From an uncultured Allobosea sp. (GTDB lineage Bacteria; Pseudomonadota; Alphaproteobacteria; Rhizobiales; Beijerinckiaceae): a stretch of DNA of 64,000 nt. Below, piece by piece: positions 1 to 8,067 of this stretch. The position numbers and the translations under genes were made by a program. The stretch covers positions 40,261-104,260 of the forward strand of contig NZ_CAMFJF010000015.1 of NCBI RefSeq assembly GCF_945956895.1, given 5' to 3'. The number at the start of each line of letters is the position of its first letter. Within the stretch, counting starts at the first letter, position 1. Under the pieces are notes generated by a model. The model did no database searches. It saw only the letters and a list, made by a program, of their open reading frames with translations, and had not been told where the DNA came from.

Positions 1-1277
1 TGCTCCTTGGCCTCCAGATTGACCTCGACCGCCTTGATCAGCGCGCCCGAGAGCCAGCGCCCGCGCTCCGGCTTGTCGCGGCGCAGATCAACGAGACCGA
101 GCTGCGGCAACTCACGCCCACCGAAGCGCTCCGGCAGCTTGAGATGGGCATAGCGCCCACGCTCGGCATTGACGCGGGTCTCCAGCGAGGGCGTCGCGGA
201 AGCCAGCACGACCGGCGCATTCTCGATGCGCCCCCGGACCACCGCCATGTCCCGGGCATGATAGGAGACGCCGTCCTCCTGCTTGTAGGCGCTCTCATGC
301 TCCTCATCGACGACGATGAGGCCGAGATCGCTATAGGGCAGGAACAGGGCCGAGCGGGCGCCGGCCACGACCTTGGCCTCCCCGCTCGCAATTGCCGCTT
401 GCAAACGCTCGCGCTTGCGGCCGGTCACCGCCGAATGCCACAGGCCGGGCCTGACGCCGAAACGGGCCTCGAACCGGTCGATGAACTGCGCGGTCAGCGC
501 GATCTCCGGCATCAGGATCAGGCTCTGGCGGCCGAGCCGGATCGCCTCCGCCACCGCCTCGAAATAGACCTCCGTCTTGCCCGAACCGGTGACGCCTTCG
601 AGCAGCGAGACGCCGAACGCTCTAGCCTGCACCGACTTGACCAGCGCCTGCGCGACCTCGCCTTGCCCTTCCGAGAGTTCAGGCACGGCATGATCGGGAT
701 CGGGCAGGGCCGCAATCGCCTCGCGCGGCAGGGGCACGACGATGAAGGTACCGGCATCGACGAGCGAATCGATCACCGCAGCGCTGACGGAAGCTGCCTC
801 GGCCAGCGCCGATTTCGCGATCAGCAGGCCGCCCTCCGCCGCAGCGATGGCGCGCGCCCGCGCCGGCGTCATCCGCCCCGGCGGCGGACCGGCGAGCCTG
901 ACGCCGAGCTTGGGCCGCTCCGGCGTGTCGTCCGGCTGGCGCCGCAGTGCCAAGGCCAGCACCGAGCCCTTGGGCGCGAGCGTATACCAGGCCACCCAGT
1001 CGACGAGCTTGCGCAGCGCCGGATCGAGCGGCGGCATGTCGTATTTGCCGGCGACCTTCTTGAGATTGCCGCCGCGCCCGGATCCGACCTCCCAGACCAC
1101 ACCGACAGTCTCGCGCGGGCCGAGCGGCACCTGCACGACATCGCCGGGCTTGAGCACGAGCCCGGCCGGCACGGCATAGCTATAAGCCTGGTCGAGCCCG
1201 AGCGGGATCAGCACGTCGACCGTCCCGGCCGGCGCCTCTTCACTCATGTCGTCGTTGATCAGGTCGAACTGCGCCAT
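1..1277 (-). CDS. priA: Primosomal protein N' (replication restart helicase PriA), 3' end outside window
   Basis: PriA is a 3'-to-5' DNA helicase that restarts stalled forks by loading the primosome. The reverse strand reads openly from 1277 to the window edge (425 codons; the family is about 730 aa), so the C-terminal half is missing only because the window ends. The N-terminus has the PriA DNA-binding start VDVLIPLGLDQAYSYAVP. A Walker A motif GVTGSGKTE lies near residue 228 and the DEEH box near residue 324, followed by the helicase segment VVLASATPS. The ATG at 1277 is used here. An in-frame ATG at 1247, just before the conserved start, is an alternative, and neither has a clear ribosome site. 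It is divergent from xerC, a common pairing in Hyphomicrobiales. Confidence 0.95.
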   Translation of the reverse strand, partial: MAQFDLINDDMSEEAPAGTVDVLIPLGLDQAYSYAVPAGLVLKPGDVVQVPLGPRETVGVVWEVGSGRGGNLKKVAGKYDMPPLDPALRKLVDWVAWYTLAPKGSVLALALRRQPDDTPERPKLGVRLAGPPPGRMTPARARAIAAAEGGLLIAKSALAEAASVSAAVIDSLVDAGTFIVVPLPREAIAALPDPDHAVPELSEGQGEVAQALVKSVQARAFGVSLLEGVTGSGKTEVYFEAVAEAIRLGRQSLILMPEIALTAQFIDRFEARFGVRPGLWHSAVTGRKRERLQAAIASGEAKVVAGARSALFLPYSDLGLIVVDEEHESAYKQEDGVSYHARDMAVVRGRIENAPVVLASATPSLETRVNAERGRYAHLKLPERFGGRELPQLGLVDLRRDKPERGRWLSGALIKAVEVNLEAKE

Positions 1278-1296
1278 CGCCAAAAACACCACCGCC

Positions 1297-1401
1297 GTCA
1301 TCCCGGACGGAGCGAAGCGGAGATCCGGGATCCATCATAGGGTGCCGCGCTCTACGATGGATCCCGGATCGGCGCCGCTGACGCGGCTTGTCCGGGATGA
1401 C
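1297..1401. repeat. Palindromic element, family P1
   Basis: An imperfect inverted repeat of about 105 bp between priA and xerC. The arms read GTCATCCCGGAC and GTCCGGGATGAC, and an inner pair around GGGATCCAT mirrors GATGGATCCC. Related copies lie at 4863-4972, 55232-55329 and, diverged, 10660-10806 and 28399-28532. Confidence 0.85.
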
Positions 1402-1471
1402 CGCGTGTTTCGCTCGCCAGTGTCTAGCACCGATTCGGCTGCTGTTAAGGCAGGAGAGTCATGCTTCCCTT

Positions 1472-2398
1472 ATGACCGATTTCGACTCCTTCCGGCGCGA
1501 CTGGCTTTCGCATCTCGCGGCCGAGCGGCGCCTCTCGCCGAAGACGCTGGAGGCCTATTCTCGCGATCTCGGCCAGTTCCACGCTTTCCTCACCGGGCAC
1601 CTCGGCGGCGCGCCCTCGCTTTCCGACATCGCCGCGCTGAAGCCCGTCGACCTGCGCGCCTTCCTCGGCCAGCGCCGACGCGACAATGTTGGCAACCGCA
1701 CCCTGATGCGCCAGCTCGCGGCGCTGCGCTCCTTCGCCCGCTTCGGCGAGCGCCAGGGCAAGCTCACCGCCGCCGCCTTCGCCGCGACGCGAGGTCCGCG
1801 CCTCGGCAAGTCGCTGCCACGCCCCCTCGAACCCTCGGCCGCGCGCGCCGTCACCCAAGCCGATACCCGCGCCGGCGAGGAGCGCGAGCAATGGATCCTC
1901 GCCCGCGATGCTGCCGTGCTCGGCCTGCTCTATGGCAGCGGGCTGCGCATCTCGGAGGCGCTCTCGCTCGCCCGCGCCCAGGCCCCGCAACAGGCCGGGG
2001 ACACGCTGACCGTCATCGGTAAGGGCAGCAAGACGCGGATGGTGCCGGTGCTACCCGTCGTGGTCACGGCGATCGCGGAATATCTCAAGCTCTGCCCCTG
2101 GCGCCTGCCACTGGGCGGCCCACTCTTCGTCGGCGCCAAGGGCGGGCCGCTCTCGCCGCGCATCATCCAGCTCGCGGTCGAGGGCTTGCGCGGCGCACTC
2201 GGCCTGCCCTCCTCGGCCACGCCGCATTCCCTGCGCCATTCCTTCGCGACGCATCTGCTCGGGCGCGGCGGCGACCTGCGCGCCATCCAGGAATTGCTCG
2301 GCCACGCCTCGCTCTCAACGACGCAGATCTATACCCGCATCGATTCGGCCCGGCTGATGGCGGCCTATGACGCCGCCCATCCCCGCGCCGGGCACTGA
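1472..2398 (+). CDS. xerC: Tyrosine recombinase XerC
   Basis: Site-specific tyrosine recombinase that resolves chromosome dimers at dif together with XerD. The 308-aa protein has an N-terminal SAM-like core-binding domain (DWLSHLAAERRLSPKTLEAY) and a C-terminal catalytic domain. The active-site set is visible: R159 in GSGLRISEA, K in GKGSKTR, H252-x-x-R255 in HSLRHSF, H278 in LGHASL and Y287 in TQIYTR. The reading frame stays open upstream into the P1 palindrome, but homology begins at MTDFDSFRRDW. An AGGAG at 1452-1456 is rather far from that ATG. Length and the priA neighbour favour a housekeeping XerC rather than a phage or integron integrase. Confidence 0.93.
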   Translation: MTDFDSFRRDWLSHLAAERRLSPKTLEAYSRDLGQFHAFLTGHLGGAPSLSDIAALKPVDLRAFLGQRRRDNVGNRTLMRQLAALRSFARFGERQGKLTAAAFAATRGPRLGKSLPRPLEPSAARAVTQADTRAGEEREQWILARDAAVLGLLYGSGLRISEALSLARAQAPQQAGDTLTVIGKGSKTRMVPVLPVVVTAIAEYLKLCPWRLPLGGPLFVGAKGGPLSPRIIQLAVEGLRGALGLPSSATPHSLRHSFATHLLGRGGDLRAIQELLGHASLSTTQIYTRIDSARLMAAYDAAHPRAGH

Positions 2399-2464
2399 AC
2401 GCATCCCTCTTGATGCCGCAACGGAACACCCTCACAAGGCGCCAGCCACCCTGGGGATGATTCG

Positions 2465-3025
2465 ATGTCAGGCCATGTCGAGACGCCGGAAAACGGCAAC
2501 AAGAAGATCGCGCTGCTGATTGCCGTGCTGGCGCTGCTGCTGGCGCTGGCCGAGATCGGCGGCAAGAACGCCGAGAACGAGGCGGTCGCCAAGAATATCG
2601 AGGCCTCCAACCTCTGGGCCTTCTTCCAGGCGAAGACGATCCGCGGCACCGTCGTGCGCACAGCGACGGAGGCGATGGAGCTCGATCTCGCCGATACCAC
2701 CGACGCTGCCGCGCGCGAACGGCTACAGAAGCGCATCGAGGCCTGGAAGGCGACGGCGACCCGCTACGACACCGAGCCCGAAACCAATGAAGGCCGCAAG
2801 GAGCTGGCCGCACGGGCCAAGGCGGCCGAGCAGAAGCGCGACGACTACAAGGCCCGCAACGAGAATTTCGAGATCGCCTCGGGCCTGCTCCAGATCGGCA
2901 TCGTCGTGGTCTCGGCCTCGATCATCACCGGCGTGACGCTGCTCGCCTTCGTCGGCGGCGGCCTGGGCGCCGCTGCGATCGGCTTCATGGGCCTCGCGCT
3001 CTTCGCACCGCATCTGCTGTTCTGA
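2465..3025 (+). CDS. DUF4337-family membrane protein
   Basis: A 186-aa protein of unknown function matching the DUF4337 layout. There is one N-terminal transmembrane helix (about residues 15-33), then a charged, probably coiled central segment of about 100 residues containing NLWAFFQAK, then two closely spaced C-terminal helices (about residues 140-186). The family is widespread in proteobacteria and has no established role. It follows xerC by 66 bp on the same strand and converges with the ABC permease after a 15-bp gap. Function is not assigned. Confidence 0.85.
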   Translation: MSGHVETPENGNKKIALLIAVLALLLALAEIGGKNAENEAVAKNIEASNLWAFFQAKTIRGTVVRTATEAMELDLADTTDAAARERLQKRIEAWKATATRYDTEPETNEGRKELAARAKAAEQKRDDYKARNENFEIASGLLQIGIVVVSASIITGVTLLAFVGGGLGAAAIGFMGLALFAPHLLF

Positions 3026-3040
3026 GGGCGCGCGGCGACC

Positions 3041-3901
3041 TCACCGGGCGCGCCGCAAGCGCGGATCAACCGCGTCGCGCAGACCGTCGCCCAGCAAGTT
3101 GAAGCCCAGCACGGTCAAGGCGATCGCGGCCCCCGGAAAGATCGCGAGCCAGGGCTGTGTCGCCATGAAGGTCTGCGCCTCGTTGAGCATCCGTCCCCAG
3201 GACGGATTCGGCGGCTGCGTGCCGAGGCCGAGATAGGACAGCCCCGCCTCGGCCAGCACCGCGAGCGCGAACTGGATCGTCGCCTGCACCACCAGGATGC
3301 CGGCGATATTCGGCAGGACATGGCGCAGTGTGATCTGCCGGTTGTTCAGGCCCGCCGCCCGCGCCGCCTGGATGAAATCCTGCGCCCAGACCTGCAAGGC
3401 CGCCCCGCGCGAGAGCCGCGCGAAATAGGGCAGGTTCAGAACGGCGATGGCGACGATCGCGTTGAGCATGCCCGGCCCCGCGATCGCGGTCATCATGATC
3501 GCGGTCAGCACGGCCGGAAAGGCATGCGTGAAATCGGCCGTGCGCATGATGATGTGGTCGAGGATACCGTCACGCCGGACGGACGCGGCCAGCCCCAGCG
3601 CCGTGCCTGCGACCATGCCGATGCCGACCGCGCCCAGCCCCACCGCCAGCGAATTGCGCGCGCCGACCATGATCATCGAGAACACGTCGCGGCCGAACTG
3701 GTCCGTGCCGAACCAATTCGCGGCGGAGGGCCCCTTCAGCCGGTTCAGAATCATCATCTGCGTCGGCTGGTAGGGCGTCCAGACGTAAGACGTCAGCGCC
3801 GCCGCAACGACGAGCATGGCCAGCACGATGCCGATCACGAAGGAGGGCGCGAGCCACCAGTGTCGCTTGCCGCCGGGCGCCTTGTCCTGAACCGCGCTCA
3901 T
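3041..3901 (-). CDS. ABC transporter permease, DppC/OppC type
   Basis: Inner-membrane permease subunit (286 aa) of a peptide/nickel/opine-class ABC importer. It has the family's cytoplasmic N-terminus, a first helix near residues 18-42 and an extracytoplasmic stretch containing NWFGTDQFGRDVFSM, which is typical of DppC-like proteins. Four to five further helices follow, with the EAA loop (QAARAAGLNNRQI) near residue 180. The start ATG overlaps the stop of the upstream DppB-like gene by 4 nt, so translation is coupled. No ATPase gene follows: the next gene is convergent DUF4337. Substrate cannot be read from the sequence. Confidence 0.9.
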   Translation of the reverse strand: MSAVQDKAPGGKRHWWLAPSFVIGIVLAMLVVAAALTSYVWTPYQPTQMMILNRLKGPSAANWFGTDQFGRDVFSMIMVGARNSLAVGLGAVGIGMVAGTALGLAASVRRDGILDHIIMRTADFTHAFPAVLTAIMMTAIAGPGMLNAIVAIAVLNLPYFARLSRGAALQVWAQDFIQAARAAGLNNRQITLRHVLPNIAGILVVQATIQFALAVLAEAGLSYLGLGTQPPNPSWGRMLNEAQTFMATQPWLAIFPGAAIALTVLGFNLLGDGLRDAVDPRLRRAR

Positions 3902-4842
3902 GATTGCCTCAGGCGCGGATCGATCAGCCCATAGAGCAATTCGACCGCAAAATTGATCAGGATCGCCAGCCCGGCAAAGAGCATGACGAGGTCCTTGACC
4001 ACGATCAGGTCATGCTGGGCGATGGCCTGGAAGACCAACCGTCCCAGCCCCGGCAGCGCGAAGACGTTCTCGATGATGATCGCCCCCGCGATCAGCACCG
4101 AAAACTGAAGGCCGAGGATGGTGACGACCGGGATCAGCGCGTTGCGCAGCGCATGCCGACGCATTGTCGTGCCTTCGCTCAGCCCCTTGGCGCGGGCAGT
4201 GCGGACGAAATCCTCCTGCAGCGTGTCGAGCATCGAGGAGCGCGTCACCCGCGCGATGATCGCGGCCTGCGGCAGGGCGAGCGCCAAGGCCGGCATCAAT
4301 AGCGCCTTGAGGGAGACGCCGATCCCCGCCTGCCAGCCCGGGAAGCCGCCGGCCGGCAGCCAGCCGAGCCCGACCGCGAAGACGAGCACGAGCAGAAGGC
4401 CGAACCAGAAATTCGGGATGGCGAGCCCGGCCTGCGCGAAGGCCATCACGCCGGCGTCAGTGAGCCTGCCATGGCGCGAAGCCGCGAGCATGCCGAGCGG
4501 AATGCCGATCGCCGTCGCCAACGCGATCGCCATCAGCGCCAGCGGCAGCGTCACCGCCATGCGCTCGGCAATGAGCTGCAGCACCGGCACGCGATAGGTA
4601 TAGCTCTGGCCGAGATCGCCGGTGGCGAGCCCGCCCAGCCAGAGCAAGAAGCGCAGCACCGCCGGCTTGTCGAGGCCCATCTCGGCCCGAAGAGCGGCCA
4701 GCGCCTCCGGCGCGGCATTGAGGCCGAGCGTCACCGCCGCCGGATCGCCCGGCAGGATTTCGAGCACGACGAAGATCACCACCGCCGCCGCGAGCAGGGT
4801 CAGGCCCAGCGCGGCGAGACGGCGCAGGATATAGCCGATCAC
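3898..4842 (-). CDS. ABC transporter permease, DppB/OppB type
   Basis: Second permease (314 aa) of the same importer. It begins with the characteristic MIGYILRRLAALGLTLL helix and ILPGDPA motif. A loop with MGLDKPAVLRFLLWL follows, then five to six helices carrying the EAA motif ARAKGLSEGTTMRRHALRN. Its length is normal for DppB. It is transcribed after the binding protein gene with a 154-bp gap filled by a P1 palindrome, and it overlaps the following permease by 4 nt. Confidence 0.91.
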   Translation of the reverse strand: MIGYILRRLAALGLTLLAAAVVIFVVLEILPGDPAAVTLGLNAAPEALAALRAEMGLDKPAVLRFLLWLGGLATGDLGQSYTYRVPVLQLIAERMAVTLPLALMAIALATAIGIPLGMLAASRHGRLTDAGVMAFAQAGLAIPNFWFGLLLVLVFAVGLGWLPAGGFPGWQAGIGVSLKALLMPALALALPQAAIIARVTRSSMLDTLQEDFVRTARAKGLSEGTTMRRHALRNALIPVVTILGLQFSVLIAGAIIIENVFALPGLGRLVFQAIAQHDLIVVKDLVMLFAGLAILINFAVELLYGLIDPRLRQS

Positions 4843-4862
4843 GCCCCACCCCTCTCCACGCC

Positions 4863-4972
4863 GTCATCCCGGACAAGCCGCGCAGCGGCGCCGATCCGGG
4901 ATCCATGCCGGAGCGCTTCTGGCAAAGGTTCAGGCATGGATCCCGGGTCTCCCTCCGGTCGCCCGGGATGAC
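4863..4972. repeat. Palindromic element, family P1
   Basis: An imperfect palindrome with arms GTCATCCCGGAC and GCCCGGGATGAC, and inner arms GGGATCCATGCC and GGCATGGATCCC. It lies inside the ABC transporter operon between the binding-protein gene and the first permease, so any hairpin would form in the shared mRNA. Confidence 0.85.
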
Positions 4973-4996
4973 CCGGCTGGGTCCATGACGGTGGGA

Positions 4997-6487
4997 TCAC
5001 CGCCAGCGCAACTCAGCCAACGGCGTCACCGGCAGCGGCCAGTCCGTCCACATGCCCTCGAGCGCGGCATTCACCACCGTGATCTTCGGCAGGATGAACA
5101 GGAAGCCGTTGACGGCATCCTGCGCCAGCTTGCGCTGCGCCTGCTTGTAGAGCTCGTTGCGGGCGCCATCGTCCAGCGTCTCCGAAATCTTGGCGATCAG
5201 CGCCTTGAACTCGGGGTTCTTGTACTGGAAGTAGTAGCCGTCGCGCGCGTAGATATCGATGTCGAGCGGCTCGGTATGGGCGATGATGCTGAGGTCGTAA
5301 TCCTTGTTGCGGAAGACGCGCTCCAGCCATTGCGGAAATTCCAGCGGCTCGATCGCCGCGTTGATGCCGATCTGCGCGAGCAGTGCGGCGACGATCTCGC
5401 CGGAGCGGCGGGCATAGGAGGGCGGCGGCAGCTTCAGCGTGCAGTTGAAGCCGTTGGGGAAGCCGGCCTCAGCCAGCAGCGCCTTGGCCTTGGCGGGATC
5501 GTAAGGGTAGGTGCCGGTCAGGTCGACATAGGCCGGGTGCAGCGGCGAGAAATGGCTGCCGATCAACGGCACGTCGAAACCGTAGACGCCGAGCGCGATG
5601 GTCTTGCGGTCGAGCGCATGGGCAATCGCCTGCCGCACCTTGAGATTGTCGAAGGGCGGCTTGGCATTGTTGGTGGCGAGCACCGTCTCGCCCTCGGTGC
5701 CGCCAATCGTGACCTTGAGCTTGGCATCGGCCTTGAGCTGCGGCACGGCTTCCGGCGCCGAGAGATTGGTATGGGCGTCGACATCGCCGGCCCTGAGCGC
5801 CGCGACCTGCGCCTGCGGATCGGACATGAAGCGGAAGGTCGCCTTGGCCAGCGCCGGCTTCTCGCCCCAGTAGCCGTCGTTGCGGGCGAGTTCGAGCCGG
5901 TCGCCGCGGTTCCAGCGCACGAATTTGAACGGGCCGGTGCCGACCGGATTGGTCTTGTTGCTGGCGGCCGTGGCCGGCGCCACGATCACCGCATCGCCCC
6001 AGGCGAGGCCGAAGAGGAAATTCGCCGTCGGCTGCTTGAGCTTGATCACCACGGTTGCCGGGTCCGGCGTCGTGATCTCGGCGATCGGCGTGAAGAGCTG
6101 GCGTTGGGCGTTGGTCGAGTCGGCTGCGACCGCCCGCTCGAAGGAGAACTTCACCTGCTCGGCGGTGAAGGGCGTGCCGTCATGGAATTTCGCGCCCTGC
6201 CGCAGCTTGAAGCGATAGGTGACGTTGTCGTCGGCGATCTGCCAGCTTTCGGCGAGGCAGGGCTGGATCTTGCCGGTGCGGTCGACCTTGACCAGGCCCT
6301 CGAAGATGTTCTGCAGCGTCACCTCGCGGATCGCCTGCGCGGCGCCCGAGGTCGGGTCCAGCGTCGGCGGCTCCAGCGTCTGGGCGATGGTCACGCTGTC
6401 CTTCGCCTGGGCCAGCGCGACGACGGGAAGCTGCGCCGCCAGCGCTGCCAGTCCCGCCCCTGCCAGGAGTTCACGCCGCGTCGTCAT
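4997..6487 (-). CDS. ABC transporter substrate-binding protein, family 5 (peptide/opine/nickel type)
   Basis: Periplasmic binding protein of the SBP_bac_5 family, about 496 aa. It opens with a twin-arginine-like signal (MTTRRELLAGAGLAALAAQL) ending near ALAQA. The mature protein has the family signatures TIAQTLEPPTLDPTSGAAQ, ESWQIADDNVTYRFKLRQGAKFHDGTPF (split across neighbouring stretches) and GTGPFKFVRW. The start at 6487 is preferred because GGAG sits 8 nt before it. An ATG two codons upstream has the same motif too close. It is first gene of the importer operon and divergent from uxaC, with a candidate operator between them, so a sugar-acid conjugate substrate is possible but unproven. 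Confidence 0.92.
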   Translation of the reverse strand: MTTRRELLAGAGLAALAAQLPVVALAQAKDSVTIAQTLEPPTLDPTSGAAQAIREVTLQNIFEGLVKVDRTGKIQPCLAESWQIADDNVTYRFKLRQGAKFHDGTPFTAEQVKFSFERAVAADSTNAQRQLFTPIAEITTPDPATVVIKLKQPTANFLFGLAWGDAVIVAPATAASNKTNPVGTGPFKFVRWNRGDRLELARNDGYWGEKPALAKATFRFMSDPQAQVAALRAGDVDAHTNLSAPEAVPQLKADAKLKVTIGGTEGETVLATNNAKPPFDNLKVRQAIAHALDRKTIALGVYGFDVPLIGSHFSPLHPAYVDLTGTYPYDPAKAKALLAEAGFPNGFNCTLKLPPPSYARRSGEIVAALLAQIGINAAIEPLEFPQWLERVFRNKDYDLSIIAHTEPLDIDIYARDGYYFQYKNPEFKALIAKISETLDDGARNELYKQAQRKLAQDAVNGFLFILPKITVVNAALEGMWTDWPLPVTPLAELRWR

Positions 6488-6595
6488 ATCCATCGCTCCG
6501 ATGCCGTTACGGCGAGAGGATGGCGCGGGAAACAGGCCGAACGCAAGCCCGCTTCCGATGCAATCCCCGTTGGGCACGAAGCGCTCTCTGGCGCA

Positions 6596-6607
6596 CTAGT
6601 ATACCAG
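6596..6607. promoter_or_regulatory. Candidate GntR-family operator (CTAGTATACCAG)
   Basis: A near-palindrome centred on GTATAC in the 176-bp divergent region between the binding-protein gene and uxaC. It differs by one base from CTGGTATACCAG and resembles the TGGTATACCA core bound by UxuR/ExuR-type GntR regulators of hexuronate genes. No regulator gene is adjacent. Assignment rests on resemblance and position. Confidence 0.5.
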
Positions 6608-6663
6608 GCAATTGACCCGTACTGCAGCCGGCTCTAGAGATCGTTCGACCGATGGAGATGCCC

Positions 6664-8067
6664 ATGTTGCTGCACGACGATCGCCTCTTCCCCGCCGATC
6701 CGGTGACGCGCGGCATCGCGCGCCGGCTCTTCGCCACGGTCCGCGACCTGCCGATCATCTCGCCACACGGGCATACCGATCCGCGCTGGTATGCCGAGGA
6801 CAATGCCTTTCCCGATCCGGCGACCCTCTTCGTCAAGCCGGACCATTATATCTTCCGCATGCTCTATTCGCAGGGCGTCCGGCTGGAGGAGCTCGGCATC
6901 GCCCGCAAGGATGGCGGAGAGGTCGAGACCGATCCGCGCAAGATCTGGAAGCTCTTCGCCGATCACTGGCATCTCTTCCGGGGCACGCCGACGCGGCTCT
7001 GGTTCGAGCATGCAACCTCGACCGTCTTCGGCATCAACGAGCGCCTGACGCCTGAGAATGCCGACAAGATCTACGACAGAATCGCCGCCAAGCTGGAAGA
7101 GCCGGAGCTTCGGCCCCGTGCCCTGTTCAAGCGCTTCAACATCGAGGCGATCAGCACGACCGAAGGCGCGCTCGACGATCTGCGTTGGCACGATAGGGTC
7201 CGCGAGTCCGGCTGGGACGGCAAGGTCGTCACCGCCTACCGGCCCGACGGCGTCGTTGATCCCGAGTTCGAGGGCTTTTCGGACAATCTCGAAAAATTCG
7301 GCGAGTTGACGGGCGAGGATATCGGCTCCTGGACCGGCTATCTCGACGCCCATCGCAAGCGGCGCGCCTATTTCAAGGAGCGCGGCGCCACCTCCTCCGA
7401 CCATGGCCATGCCACCGCCCGCACCGCCAATCTCTCGGATGCGGAGGCCGAGAAGCTCTATGCCAAGATCCTCAAGGGCAAGGTCTCGGCCAAGGATGCC
7501 GACCTGTTCCGCGGCCAGATGCTGACCGAGATGGCGAAGATGAGCCTCGATGACGGGCTCGTCCTGCAGATTCACCCCGGCTCCCATCGCAACCACAACG
7601 CCGCGCTGTTCGAGCATTTCGGCCGCGACATGGGCTGCGATATTCCGACGCAGACCAATTATGTCGAAGCGCTGAAGCCGCTGCTCGACGCCGTCGGCAA
7701 CGAACGCAACCTCACCGTCATCGCCTTCACCCTCGACGAGACAGCCTATTCGCGCGAGCTCGCTCCCCTCGCCGGACACTACCCGGCGCTGCGGCTCGGA
7801 CCGGGCTGGTGGTTCCTCGACGCGCCTGAAGCGATGCTGCGCTTCCGCGAACTGACGACCGAGACAGCCGGCTTCTACAACACCGTCGGCTTCAACGACG
7901 ACACCCGCGCCTATCTCTCGATCCCGGCCCGCCACGACGTCGCGCGCCGCGTCGACTGCGCCTATCTCGCCAAGCTCGTCGCCGAGCACCGGCTCGAAGA
8001 GGACGAGGCGGCCGAGGTCGCCCATGACCTCGCCTATCGCCTCGCCAAGGAGGCCTACAAGCTGTGA
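6664..8067 (+). CDS. uxaC: Glucuronate isomerase
   Basis: UxaC interconverts D-glucuronate and D-fructuronate (and galacturonate/tagaturonate), the first cytoplasmic step of hexuronate breakdown. The protein of about 467 aa belongs to the amidohydrolase-related family and shows its N-terminal metal motif SPHGHTDP, then TSTVFGI and LRWHDRV, and late motifs LQIHPGSHRNHN and GWWFLDAPEAMLRF. Three in-frame ATGs occur at 6652, 6658 and 6664. The last is chosen because GGAG (6654-6657) lies 6 nt upstream and homologues begin near LLHDDRLFPADP. It overlaps uxuB by 4 nt. Confidence 0.95.
   Translation: MLLHDDRLFPADPVTRGIARRLFATVRDLPIISPHGHTDPRWYAEDNAFPDPATLFVKPDHYIFRMLYSQGVRLEELGIARKDGGEVETDPRKIWKLFADHWHLFRGTPTRLWFEHATSTVFGINERLTPENADKIYDRIAAKLEEPELRPRALFKRFNIEAISTTEGALDDLRWHDRVRESGWDGKVVTAYRPDGVVDPEFEGFSDNLEKFGELTGEDIGSWTGYLDAHRKRRAYFKERGATSSDHGHATARTANLSDAEAEKLYAKILKGKVSAKDADLFRGQMLTEMAKMSLDDGLVLQIHPGSHRNHNAALFEHFGRDMGCDIPTQTNYVEALKPLLDAVGNERNLTVIAFTLDETAYSRELAPLAGHYPALRLGPGWWFLDAPEAMLRFRELTTETAGFYNTVGFNDDTRAYLSIPARHDVARRVDCAYLAKLVAEHRLEEDEAAEVAHDLAYRLAKEAYKL

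Noticed and set aside
1472..2398. Tyrosine recombinase considered as a phage or genomic-island integrase
   Set aside because: Length, core-binding start and the priA neighbour match housekeeping XerC; there is no tRNA, att-like repeat or phage gene nearby.
4985..6637. A 550-codon plus-strand frame opposite the family-5 binding protein
   Set aside because: The minus strand has a signal peptide and binding-protein motifs; the plus frame is compositionally biased and has no ribosome site.
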